Of a stretch of DNA of 14,294 nucleotides, positions 7,764 through 14,169 are shown piece after piece. The position numbers and the translations under genes are program-made. The notes beneath the pieces are model-generated. The model was not told the origin of the DNA, searched no databases, and saw only the letters and a program-made list of their open reading frames with translations. Every line of letters begins with the position of its first letter. Positions within the stretch are counted from its first letter, which is position 1. Origin of the DNA: an uncultured Clostridia bacterium (GTDB lineage: Bacteria > Bacillota > Clostridia > Saccharofermentanales > DTU023); NCBI GenBank assembly GCA_946220865.1, contig CAMJYM010000028.1, forward strand, positions 1 through 14,294, in the 5' to 3' direction.

Positions 7764-8593
7764 CTTATTGCCTCCTTGACCGTGCCGTCTTTATCCTCAT
7801 TTTGATTTTGGCGGGGATTTGAGGCCTCCACGTCTGGCTCCTCCGTCAGCTCGTTGAGCTTGCCTTCGTAGATGCGTTCAAGCACGCCTTCATTAACTTC
7901 GGCAGATGGGCCATCATAAACGATTTTGCCCGCGCGGATACCGATGATGCGATCGGCATAATCGAGAGCCAGCTGAACATGGTGGATATTCAGCAGGATA
8001 CTGATATGGAGATCCTTATTGATGCGAACAAAATCCTCCATGACCATTTTGGCTGTGAGCGGATCAAGAGCAGCTACAGGTTCATCTGCCAGAATGATGG
8101 TAGGGTTCTGCATCAGGGTTCGAGCCAGAGCAACTCGCTGCTGCTGTCCACCTGAAAGCTGATCGGCCCGACTGTACGCTTTTTCCAATATACCCACTTT
8201 GTCGAGACTTTCCAGAGCACGGATTTTATCCTCCGGACGGAACGCAGCCAGGAGAACCCTCCAGAACGGCATATCCGGCACTGCGGCCATAAGCACATTG
8301 CGCAGCACACTGCTTCGCGTGACCAGATTAAAGGACTGAAAGATCATGCCGATTTTTCGGCGAAAACGGCGCAGCTCTTTGCCCTTCAGGCTCGAAACCT
8401 CGACCCCGTTGACCTTTAGGGAGCCTTCTGTAATGGGATGCATCCGGTTGATGGAACGAAGGAGGGTGGATTTTCCAGCCCCTGAAAGGCCGATAATTGC
8501 AACAAATTCCCCCTGATCAATACTGAGGGAAACGTCGTCCAGGCCTTTTACACCGTTCGGATAGGTTTTCGTGACATGCTTAAACTCAATCAT
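7760..8593 (-). CDS. phnC: Phosphonate-type ABC transporter ATP-binding protein PhnC
   Basis: ATPase subunit of 277 aa that powers the importer from the cytoplasmic face. Walker A GLSGAGKS (35-42), Q-loop glutamine (86), signature LSGGQQQRVALARTL (146-160), Walker B IILADE (166-171) with a D-loop ALD, and the H-loop NIHHVQLALDYADRI (202-216) are all intact. The NxH(x)VxLA H-loop is typical of PhnC. The last 25 residues are a charged tail beyond the usual fold. The start is preceded by AGGAG with a rather long ten-base gap. Upstream lies the phnD-phnC hairpin at 8610-8651. Downstream it overlaps the first phnE by four bases, giving tight translational coupling. Confidence 0.95.
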   Translation of the reverse strand: MIEFKHVTKTYPNGVKGLDDVSLSIDQGEFVAIIGLSGAGKSTLLRSINRMHPITEGSLKVNGVEVSSLKGKELRRFRRKIGMIFQSFNLVTRSSVLRNVLMAAVPDMPFWRVLLAAFRPEDKIRALESLDKVGILEKAYSRADQLSGGQQQRVALARTLMQNPTIILADEPVAALDPLTAKMVMEDFVRINKDLHISILLNIHHVQLALDYADRIIGIRAGKIVYDGPSAEVNEGVLERIYEGKLNELTEEPDVEASNPRQNQNEDKDGTVKEAIR

Positions 8594-8609
8594 GATGACG
8601 CTGCTCCTG

Positions 8610-8651
8610 AAAAAAGCAGCACACAGCCTTTTTACTGTGTGCTGCTTTTAG
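8610..8651 (-). terminator. Strong intrinsic terminator between phnD and phnC
   Basis: A 15-bp perfect stem (8612-8626 with 8635-8649, GCAGCACACAG core) has an eight-base loop. On the minus strand it is followed by six T residues (8610-8615). It lies in the 86-base gap between the phnD stop and the phnC start. In this position it would let most transcripts end after phnD, so the binding protein is made in excess over the membrane complex, a common pattern in importer operons. Its leakiness cannot be judged from sequence. Confidence 0.85.
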
Positions 8652-8679
8652 GCATTTTCAAATCCTGTTGACCTGACAA

Positions 8680-9921
8680 TTATTTTGACCCGAGACTCTG
8701 GATAAGTTTCTGAGCATCACGTTCTTTATCGTAGTCGGAATCTTTCGCGATCTGGTAACCGTTGTGGCTGTAAACGGCGATGACTTCTTTCCCCTTTTCA
8801 CTCTCGCCGATGGCGATAAAAGCCTTCTGCAAAGCGTCGATCATTTTGTCATCAATCTTTTTGGAGTTTTTGGAAACCGCGATCGTATCGTTATAGATGG
8901 GGACGGTGACCCCGATGACATTGGTTTCTTCCCAGATGGATTTTTCGCGCTTAAATTCGCCGGTCCACTTTTCGGCATTGTCTCGACGTGCATCGGCATA
9001 GCACATCAGGGCATCTACCTGGCCTGAGGCCAGTCGGGCAAAAGCGCTGCCGTAGGAATCTGACTGAACAGCATTGCTGAGGTCGCCGATGCCCTTCTGG
9101 AAAAGATCCTGGAAATACAGGGCGGGATAAATGTAGCCGGCGGAAGAGGAGGGATTCATGATGCTCCATTTCAGACCATTGATATCATCCCAGGTCAGCT
9201 TTTCGCCCTTGTTTACTTTTTCTGCGATGGCCTGGCCTTTTTCGCTGGGCCCGGCGATCATCAGAGAACGATAAGATACCGCCTGCTTGTCGGAAGTTTC
9301 GGTCGCTTTGCCATCATTCCAGTCTTTTGCCTGATCAAAATCCTTGCTGAGGCCATTGCGGGTTGCGGTCAGAATAACCTTTGCGCCATCGTCATAGAGC
9401 ACATAGGTTCCACCTGGCATTCCCAGGGCGACATCTGCCGTACCGGCGGAAAGAGCTTCACCGACTGCTTCATAAGTGGTTCCGACAAAGATGTCGACCT
9501 TGCCGATCTGATAACCTTGCTTTGTCATTTCACTTTTTAGCAGCTCCTTCAGGGGCTCGGTCATGGCGACGATCTCGTCGGGCTCGCGTGAAGGTACAAA
9601 ATAAAGGCTCAGTGAATCCACTTCGGTCATTTGTCCCTCAGCTTTTACGGCCTCTTCCGTGGTGGCAGCTTCTTTCGCGGCCTCGGCTGTGGTGGCCTCG
9701 GCAGTAGTGGCCTCGGTCTCGTCTTTGGCGGCCTTAGTGGCGTTCTCTTCAGACTCTTTCTGACTGGGCTTTTGCTCTGCTTCGTTGGCCTTATTCGTGA
9801 CTTTTTCAGCGGAAGTCTGGCTCTCTTTTTTGTCTGTGGTCTTCGCATTATTGGGAGCGCAAGCGGTCAAAGCCGTCATCAGCATGAGTATCGCCAGCAC
9901 CATGGCAAATGTCTTTTTCAT
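8680..9921 (-). CDS. phnD: Phosphonate-type ABC transporter substrate-binding lipoprotein PhnD
   Basis: Substrate-binding lipoprotein of 413 aa. It begins MKKTFAMVLAILMLMTALTAC, with lipobox LTAC and lipidation at Cys21. The reading frame stays open 39 codons further upstream (to 10038), but the basic extension would bury the signal peptide, and AGGAGG sits just before the ATG at 9921. An unusually long low-complexity linker rich in Ala, Thr, Glu and Lys spans about 22-99 and contains five-residue repeats. The PhnD-type periplasmic-binding fold follows from about 102, with SLYFVPSREPDE, VGTTYEAVGEAL, ADVALGMPGGTY, NPSSSAGYIYP and YADAR, all in family-typical positions. It would capture the ligand outside the membrane and deliver it to the two PhnE subunits. 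Whether the ligand is a phosphonate, phosphite, phosphate or a nucleotide-like ester is not decided by these motifs. Confidence 0.93.
   Translation of the reverse strand: MKKTFAMVLAILMLMTALTACAPNNAKTTDKKESQTSAEKVTNKANEAEQKPSQKESEENATKAAKDETEATTAEATTAEAAKEAATTEEAVKAEGQMTEVDSLSLYFVPSREPDEIVAMTEPLKELLKSEMTKQGYQIGKVDIFVGTTYEAVGEALSAGTADVALGMPGGTYVLYDDGAKVILTATRNGLSKDFDQAKDWNDGKATETSDKQAVSYRSLMIAGPSEKGQAIAEKVNKGEKLTWDDINGLKWSIMNPSSSAGYIYPALYFQDLFQKGIGDLSNAVQSDSYGSAFARLASGQVDALMCYADARRDNAEKWTGEFKREKSIWEETNVIGVTVPIYNDTIAVSKNSKKIDDKMIDALQKAFIAIGESEKGKEVIAVYSHNGYQIAKDSDYDKERDAQKLIQSLGSK
9677..9721 (-). repeat. 15-bp tandem repeat inside the phnD linker
   Basis: Three imperfect 15-bp units (9677-9691, 9692-9706, 9707-9721) share the core GCCTCGG on the plus strand. 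They encode five-residue units of the type (T/A)EATT. The period is a multiple of three, so copy-number slippage would lengthen or shorten the linker without breaking the frame. Confidence 0.75.
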
Positions 9922-10222
9922 AAAGCCTCCTGTGACTCTTTTTTTGCTTTTTAGAAGTTTAGAATGCCTCTTTTCCATGAGCTGCTTGTCCAGGAGAAGT
10001 TTGTGACAACAACGTGCAACAAGCTTCTGCCCCCTCAAAGCTCTTCCAGCTTGGCGAAGCCAAAGTTCTCCAGCTTAGACCGAGTCTTGGTGGCAAAATG
10101 GCCAGTTGGAAAAAAGATTCCATCTGTTATTGAAACACAAGTATGCGCAGAAAAAGATCAGAAGAATGTTAAATCTAAAGGCAGCGGCACAGCATGGCGG
10201 AAAACCTTTTTGCGAGGTCCAG
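9922..10222. other. 301-bp intergenic region upstream of phnD
   Basis: It lies between the stop of the zinc-ribbon gene and the phnD start and should carry the phn operon promoter, but I found no convincing -35/-10 pair. It holds a 15-16-base direct repeat around a small hairpin (10038-10076) and a 40-codon minus-strand open stretch without a start codon (10035-10157, ending GFAKLEEL). That stretch matches nothing I know. No riboswitch fold was recognised, and there is no clear terminator for the zinc-ribbon gene. Confidence 0.5.
10038..10076. repeat. Short direct repeat with a hairpin centre upstream of phnD
   Basis: AAAGCTCTTCCAGCTT (10038-10053) recurs as AAAGTTCTCCAGCTT (10062-10076), with one change and one gap. 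Between and overlapping them lies TTGGC-GAA-GCCAA (10051-10063), a five-bp hairpin. The position ahead of phnD makes a regulator-binding site conceivable, but no known operator was matched. Confidence 0.5.
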
Positions 10223-12022
10223 TTACGGTGAATAGACGATGAGTTCGCAGTCGGAGAGGGTCAGGTAGCCGATGTTGGGAACGCGAATGTCGATGTCTTC
10301 ATTGAAGTTTTCGTTTTTGAAGATTTCCTTGATGTTCTGGTGGGTGACATCGGCCAGGAGGGCGTAGTAGCCGCCGAATTCGTTCAGGGGATGCAGGGTG
10401 TAGTTGCCCTGGAGGAGGTCGACGCCGAGGGAATAGGTGCCTGGAGGCAGGATCTCGGTGCCGTCCGGCACTTCGGGGGCGTCTTTTTCGCGCAGCAGAA
10501 TGCCGCTGTTAAAGCTGAGGAAAAGTCCCTTATCGACGCGGATATATTCACGGTTAAAGTTGGTGCCTGAGGCGACGAGATGATCTTTGTCGCCCTCTTT
10601 GTTTTTGGCGACGGTGAAGAGAAATTCTTTGCCCAGAATGCAGTAGGTGCCGGCTTCGATGTCTTTTCCTGCTTCGTAAGTGCCGGGCAGCCAGGCTTCG
10701 GTGTCTTTGGGTATGTCGTATTTAAGTTTGAGTTCGTCAAGACTGAGTTCTCTTTCGTCCACTTCTGTGGGCTCACTTTGTTGTGCGCTGCTCTTTTTGG
10801 AATCGGCTTCTTTGGTGTCGGCTTTTTTGGCAGCCTCGTCCTGGCCTTTTTCCGTGTCTGTGTTCGTGTCTTTTTGCAGGGATTTTTCGTTTTCGCCGCT
10901 TTTCCCGAGCTTGTCGGCTTTGTTGGCTTTATCGGCCTGAGCGACTTGATCGGTCTTATTCGTCAAGGTTGTTTTGTCACTGGAATCCGGCTTCTTGTCT
11001 GCAGCGCCTTCTGATTTTGCTGTCGCCTTCTGCGCCTTTTCTAAGTTTGCTTTGTCCTCGGGAGACTGAGCCTTCGCGCCGTCTTTGAGGGTTGTGTCGC
11101 TCTTGTCGTTTTCGGATTCATCGGCTTTATCGCCGGAAGCTTCGGCGTCACTGGCCTTACTCAGGCCATCCGGGTTTTGCGCTGAGGCTTCCGTGTCAAG
11201 CGTTGGACTTGTCTTTGCGCTATCTGGGGCGAGGCCTTCAAAGTTGTTTTCTTTTTTGCGCAGATCGATCTGTTTGTCGATGCTGAGGGTTTTGTAGAGG
11301 AAAAAGGCGCCGACGGTCAGAAGCAGCACAAGGCCCATAACAATGAAAGGGAGATATTTGCGGCTGGGCTTGCCGTTCTCATAAAATTCATCAAAGGCTT
11401 CATTGCTGGCGCGTGAGCCTGTTTTCTTATCTTCCGGCTGGGCGTCCTCACTGTCTTCAGTTTCTTCAGTGTGTTCAGCACTGTCGCTTTCTTCAGCATT
11501 TACAGTGTCCTCAGTCGAAGCTTCTGCTTCCGGCATACTTTCCATTTTGTCAGTGTCGTTTTCGCCAGCGTAACTTGCTCCGAAAGCGTCATCGCTGAGA
11601 GAAAGAGTGTTGAGTTTATCAGCAGTTAAAAAGTTTGTTTCAGCGAGATTTTCGCTATTGTTGGCTGGCGCGATATCGTCATCAGCGTGAGAGCGCGTGG
11701 CATGCCCGTCAGCGCCGAACCGATCAGTGACGCCGAGGTCGGCTACAGCGAGGTCCGAGGCTGATAGAGCCTGGCTTTCACGTTCAGCAAGATCTGTCTC
11801 ACCATGGTTTGCTTCACTGGCAGCATCGTTGTCGACAGCTGCTTTGAGGACATCTGCTTTAACGGCATCTGCAGCTCCTGAACTCTGGCTTTCGCTGAGG
11901 GCTGCAGCCTCGTCTTTGGCATCGGCAAAGCTGCTGGGAACATCCTTCAGCTTCGCGCCGCAGTAAGGGCAGACGGCCGCTTTAGCTCCGACCAGACCGC
12001 CGCAGTTTTTGCAAAACATCAT
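10223..12022 (-). CDS. Membrane-anchored zinc-ribbon protein with tandem C-terminal beta domains
   Basis: A 599-aa protein of unknown function. The N-terminus is a zinc ribbon with CxxC pairs at Cys4/Cys7 and Cys18/Cys21 (CKNCGG and CPYCGAKL). A long acidic, Ala/Ser/Asp-rich linker runs to about 215. One transmembrane helix follows at about 223-244, flanked by RK and YK. Then comes a second Lys/Asp/Ala-rich linker to about 425, probably outside the cell. The last 150 or so residues form two similar units, each opening with a PGTY motif: GTYEAGKDIEAGTYCI and GTYSLGVDLLQGNYTL. The layout is typical of Gram-positive zinc-ribbon membrane proteins thought to sense or bind at the envelope; the role is not known. 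ATGATG gives two possible starts, with AAGAGG about nine bases before the first. A 61-bp copy of its 3' end lies at 4321-4381. Confidence 0.85.
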   Translation of the reverse strand: MMFCKNCGGLVGAKAAVCPYCGAKLKDVPSSFADAKDEAAALSESQSSGAADAVKADVLKAAVDNDAASEANHGETDLAERESQALSASDLAVADLGVTDRFGADGHATRSHADDDIAPANNSENLAETNFLTADKLNTLSLSDDAFGASYAGENDTDKMESMPEAEASTEDTVNAEESDSAEHTEETEDSEDAQPEDKKTGSRASNEAFDEFYENGKPSRKYLPFIVMGLVLLLTVGAFFLYKTLSIDKQIDLRKKENNFEGLAPDSAKTSPTLDTEASAQNPDGLSKASDAEASGDKADESENDKSDTTLKDGAKAQSPEDKANLEKAQKATAKSEGAADKKPDSSDKTTLTNKTDQVAQADKANKADKLGKSGENEKSLQKDTNTDTEKGQDEAAKKADTKEADSKKSSAQQSEPTEVDERELSLDELKLKYDIPKDTEAWLPGTYEAGKDIEAGTYCILGKEFLFTVAKNKEGDKDHLVASGTNFNREYIRVDKGLFLSFNSGILLREKDAPEVPDGTEILPPGTYSLGVDLLQGNYTLHPLNEFGGYYALLADVTHQNIKEIFKNENFNEDIDIRVPNIGYLTLSDCELIVYSP

Positions 12023-12078
12023 GCTTTTGAGCCTCTTTTCTGTACTATTTTTTTCCCTCTCCGTGCGGAAGCAGCTAA

Positions 12079-12106
12079 TTTATAAACGGCTACTGCTGCC
12101 TGTCTG
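12079..12106 (-). promoter_or_regulatory. Weak candidate promoter for the zinc-ribbon gene
   Basis: On the minus strand TATAAA (12079-12084) lies 16 bases downstream of CAGACA (12101-12106), which matches the last four bases of TTGACA. It is about 57 bases upstream of the zinc-ribbon start and after the stop of the serine hydrolase gene. The -35 match is poor, so the two genes could also be co-transcribed. Confidence 0.2.
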
Positions 12107-12218
12107 GCGATCTTGGCATATGCTCCGGCTGCTTTGCCTTGCCGACGCGGCGTAGCTCAGTCTGTCAGCGCTGTATGTACTGATAGGCTGCAGCACAAGG
12201 GGTCTTGGACTGTGCCGC

Positions 12219-13148
12219 TCAGCTCAGTCGGGGCAGAATTTCGCGATTGACGCAGGCGATGATCTCGTAAGGCGCCAGTTCCTCACGCGCCGTCAGGGTG
12301 ATGGCGGCGCGCTCATCGGGATAAATCAGGGCAAACTGGCCGTAGAGTCCGTCGGCGCGCCAGGAATTTTTGTGCGTGCACTTCCAGACCTGATAGCCAT
12401 AACCCTGCTGGCACTCTTCTTCCTCAAAGTCCTCCGCAGTGGGGACGAGATCTTCGTGCATCGCGCGGATGTAGTCGGCGGAAAGCAGGCGCTTATCCTG
12501 CCACACCCCTTCCTGCAGAAGCAAGCGGGCAAAACGCGCGAATTCTTCCGTTTTCAGGTAAAGACCGGTGGCCGCCAGAGGGTGCCCGCAGGGGCAGAGG
12601 TTCCAGTGCACGTTAGCGATGCGCAGGGGCTGAAAGAGCCGTTCGTCGAGGTAGTCTCTCAGGTTCTGGCCGGAAACCTTCTCTATCGTGCGTCCGAGCA
12701 GATAGCTGTTGTAGTTGCAGTAGCGGAAAACCGTGTTGACCTCATGTTTGAGGGGTCGGCGGAAAAAGTCTTCGAGATAATCGGGATGCTGTCCAGGATC
12801 TTCCGGGTAGTGAAAAAGGCTCCGGCCCTTGCCTGAGCGCATGTGCAGAAGATCGACAAGGCGAATTTTTTCCATGCCCGGCGCGGCGATGGCCCGCATT
12901 TCGGGGAAGAAGTCGAGAACGTGATCCTCCAGTGAAAAGCGCCCTTCGTCCACGGCCATGCCGACGGCCACCGAAGTAAAAGTTTTGGAGCCAGAGTAAA
13001 TATTTTCCCGGGTCGGCTCCAGAAAGGCATGCATCAGCGGCTCATACCCCTCAAGGTAAACATGAATCTGACGCAGATGTAAATGCTTTTCCAGGCAGGC
13101 CAGGCGAAAGCCATCAAAAAGTGAAGCTGGCAGTGTTGAACGGCTCAT
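12219..13148 (-). CDS. Beta-lactamase-family serine hydrolase, cytoplasmic
   Basis: Serine hydrolase of the class C beta-lactamase/penicillin-binding fold, about 309 aa. The catalytic SxxK is at Ser55-Lys58 (YSGSKTF), the tyrosine motif is YCN (146-148, in FRYCNYNSYLLG), and GLYGQFALIYPDE near the C-terminus replaces the usual KTG/HxG strand (numbering from the GTG at 13157). There is no signal peptide and no lipobox, so it is probably cytoplasmic. Family members include esterases and peptidases rather than true beta-lactamases; the substrate is unknown. The frame can start at GTG (13157), but the only ribosome-binding sequence (AAAGAG) is then too close. ATG at 13148 has better spacing and was chosen. 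It lies upstream of the zinc-ribbon gene on the same strand, with a 196-base gap, so a shared role is not implied. Confidence 0.85.
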   Translation of the reverse strand: MSRSTLPASLFDGFRLACLEKHLHLRQIHVYLEGYEPLMHAFLEPTRENIYSGSKTFTSVAVGMAVDEGRFSLEDHVLDFFPEMRAIAAPGMEKIRLVDLLHMRSGKGRSLFHYPEDPGQHPDYLEDFFRRPLKHEVNTVFRYCNYNSYLLGRTIEKVSGQNLRDYLDERLFQPLRIANVHWNLCPCGHPLAATGLYLKTEEFARFARLLLQEGVWQDKRLLSADYIRAMHEDLVPTAEDFEEEECQQGYGYQVWKCTHKNSWRADGLYGQFALIYPDERAAITLTAREELAPYEIIACVNREILPRLS

Positions 13149-13211
13149 TTGTTTCACGCTCTTTCGTTTTACTCTCTTTCCGCGATCCTTTTTAACAGAA
13201 CACAGTCCGTT

Positions 13212-13260
13212 TGCCCTTTGGGCTGGAAGTGCTCAACATGCCCTCTGGGCTGGGATGTGC
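13212..13260. repeat. Two-copy 27-bp-period direct repeat
   Basis: TGCCCTTTGGGCTGGAAGTGC (13212-13232) is repeated as TGCCCTCTGGGCTGGGATGTGC (13239-13260). Each copy has a GCCC-N3-GGGC mini-hairpin. An outer TTTGCCC/GGGCAAA pair (13210-13216 with 13261-13267) brackets both. It sits between the divergent serine hydrolase and toxin-antitoxin genes. Confidence 0.7.
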
Positions 13261-13298
13261 GGGCAAATTCATTCTTAAATTTATACTTATCATATTAT

Positions 13299-13361
13299 AA
13301 CCTAATCTTATTTCAACTTAATGAAACGGCTGTTATTTGTGTTAGTTCTAGACGTTGTATG
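13299..13361 (+). repeat. Left copy of an imperfect direct repeat flanking the toxin-antitoxin pair
   Basis: AACCTAATCT, then TTCAACTTAAT (13312-13322), and the sequence on to ACGTTGTATG (13352-13361) recur, with substitutions and small gaps, at 14089-14145. Over the core (from TTCAACTTAAT to TTTGTGT and AG) 27 of 33 aligned positions agree with one gap. This copy lies just upstream of the TA promoter. Confidence 0.55.
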
Positions 13362-13381
13362 CATTATATAAAGACAATGAA

Positions 13382-13410
13382 TTGATAATCGACGAAGTTT
13401 TCTGTACAAT
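13382..13410 (+). promoter_or_regulatory. Sigma-A-type promoter of the toxin-antitoxin operon
   Basis: TTGATA (13382-13387) and TACAAT (13405-13410) are separated by exactly 17 bases, each one mismatch away from consensus. Transcription would begin near 13417, giving a short leader of about 20 bases with GGAGGTG ahead of ATG at 13436. This rules against the longer in-frame antitoxin start at 13355, which lies upstream of the promoter. Confidence 0.75.
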
Positions 13411-13435
13411 ATTTTCAGAAATGGAGGTGCCCGTT

Positions 13436-13708
13436 ATGGCCAGCACGAATTTAAATATCAGAACAGATCAGGATGTCAAGGATGAGGCTGAGCAGATTTT
13501 TTCCGAACTGGGACTAAATATGACTACGGCTATCAATATGTTTCTTAGAACGGCCATCCGTGAAAATGGCATTCCGTTCCAGCTGAAACTGAATACCGTC
13601 AATGATGTGACGGCCGCGGCCATCGAGGAAGGTCGACGCATAGCTGCCGACAGCCGTGTCAAGGGCTATAGCAATATGAATGATCTTAAGGCTGCGCTGG
13701 ATGTATGA
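13436..13708 (+). CDS. RelB/DinJ-family antitoxin
   Basis: Antitoxin of 90 aa. The N-terminal ribbon-helix-helix reads STNLNIRTDQDVKDEAEQIF (3-22) and is followed by LGLNMTTAINMFLRTAIRENGIPF, the RelB/DinJ hallmark. The C-terminal part (about 50-90) should wrap the toxin. By family knowledge it binds DNA as a dimer and represses its own promoter, which lies immediately upstream. The start at 13436 has GGAGGTG at a good distance and lies downstream of the promoter; an in-frame start at 13355 would precede transcription and was rejected. The stop overlaps the toxin start (ATGA, 13705-13708), so translation is coupled. Confidence 0.93.
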   Translation: MASTNLNIRTDQDVKDEAEQIFSELGLNMTTAINMFLRTAIRENGIPFQLKLNTVNDVTAAAIEEGRRIAADSRVKGYSNMNDLKAALDV

Positions 13709-13989
13709 AGTTCCAAGTCAAATTCACAAATCAATTCAAGAAAGACCTGAATCTGGCAAAAAAGCAGAAGCGGAATCTGGACAAGCTGTTTGAGGTGGTT
13801 CAAATTCTTGCAGACGGAGGTACGCTGGATACAAAATACCGTGACCACAGTCTGCAGGGAAAATACAAGGGCACGAGAGAGTGCCATATCGAAGCAGACT
13901 GGCTATTGGTCTATGAAATTCGCGATGATGTCCTTGTCCTTCTCCTTTATCGCTTGGGAACGCATTCAGAACTGTTCAACAAATCTTGA
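13705..13989 (+). CDS. YafQ/RelE-family mRNA-cleaving toxin
   Basis: Toxin of 94 aa from the YafQ branch of the RelE superfamily, ribosome-dependent mRNA endonucleases. Residues equivalent to the YafQ active site are in place: His48 (RDHSLQGKYKG), His61, Asp65 and Trp66 (ECHIEADWLLVYEI), and His87 and Phe91 (GTHSELF). Nothing is truncated, so it is probably active. It overlaps the antitoxin by four bases and shares its promoter. No terminator is visible after it. Close neighbours are unrelated on the minus strand, so the pair is a self-contained module, possibly acquired; repeats flank it. Confidence 0.93.
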   Translation: MKFQVKFTNQFKKDLNLAKKQKRNLDKLFEVVQILADGGTLDTKYRDHSLQGKYKGTRECHIEADWLLVYEIRDDVLVLLLYRLGTHSELFNKS

Positions 13990-14088
13990 TAAGAAGGCAT
14001 GCTAAAGTTGTGAAGGAGATTCAAAAAATACCAAGTAATTAAGAAAGTGCGCAAAACTATTGACAACACCTAATAAAAATCCTACTTG

Positions 14089-14145
14089 AACCTGATCTAT
14101 TCAACTTAATAAAATTGTTGTCCTTTGTGTAGGCGCCACGTTATG
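14089..14145 (+). repeat. Right copy of an imperfect direct repeat flanking the toxin-antitoxin pair
   Basis: AACCTGATCT, TTCAACTTAAT (14100-14110), TTTGTGT and ACGTTATG (14138-14145) appear in the same order and spacing as at 13299-13361. It lies about 100 bases after the toxin stop. The divergence between the copies suggests that the duplication is old or that this is a dispersed intergenic repeat. Confidence 0.55.
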
Positions 14146-14169
14146 TCAGCCTACAACGGTGAACCTCGT

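Noticed and set aside
9922..10038. 39-codon in-frame extension upstream of phnD
   Set aside because: It would bury a clear lipoprotein signal peptide behind a basic segment, and AGGAGG directly precedes the ATG at 9921.
10035..10157. Minus-strand 40-codon open stretch ending GFAKLEEL upstream of phnD
   Set aside because: It has no start codon and no recognised family; it may be chance, although the codon pattern is not absurd.
9964..10242. Plus-strand ORF of 92 codons over the phnD upstream region and the end of the zinc-ribbon gene
   Set aside because: It overlaps the 5' extension of phnD and a real gene end, has no good ribosome-binding site and resembles nothing known.
12143..12200. tRNA-like string GGCGTAGCTCAGTCTG between the zinc-ribbon and hydrolase genes
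   Set aside because: Only the D-arm-like piece is present. No matching acceptor stem, anticodon arm or T-arm (GTTCRA) follows.
14128..14155. Inverted repeat TGTAGGC/GCCTACA as a terminator for the toxin gene
   Set aside because: It has a 14-base loop and no T tract on either strand at the right position.
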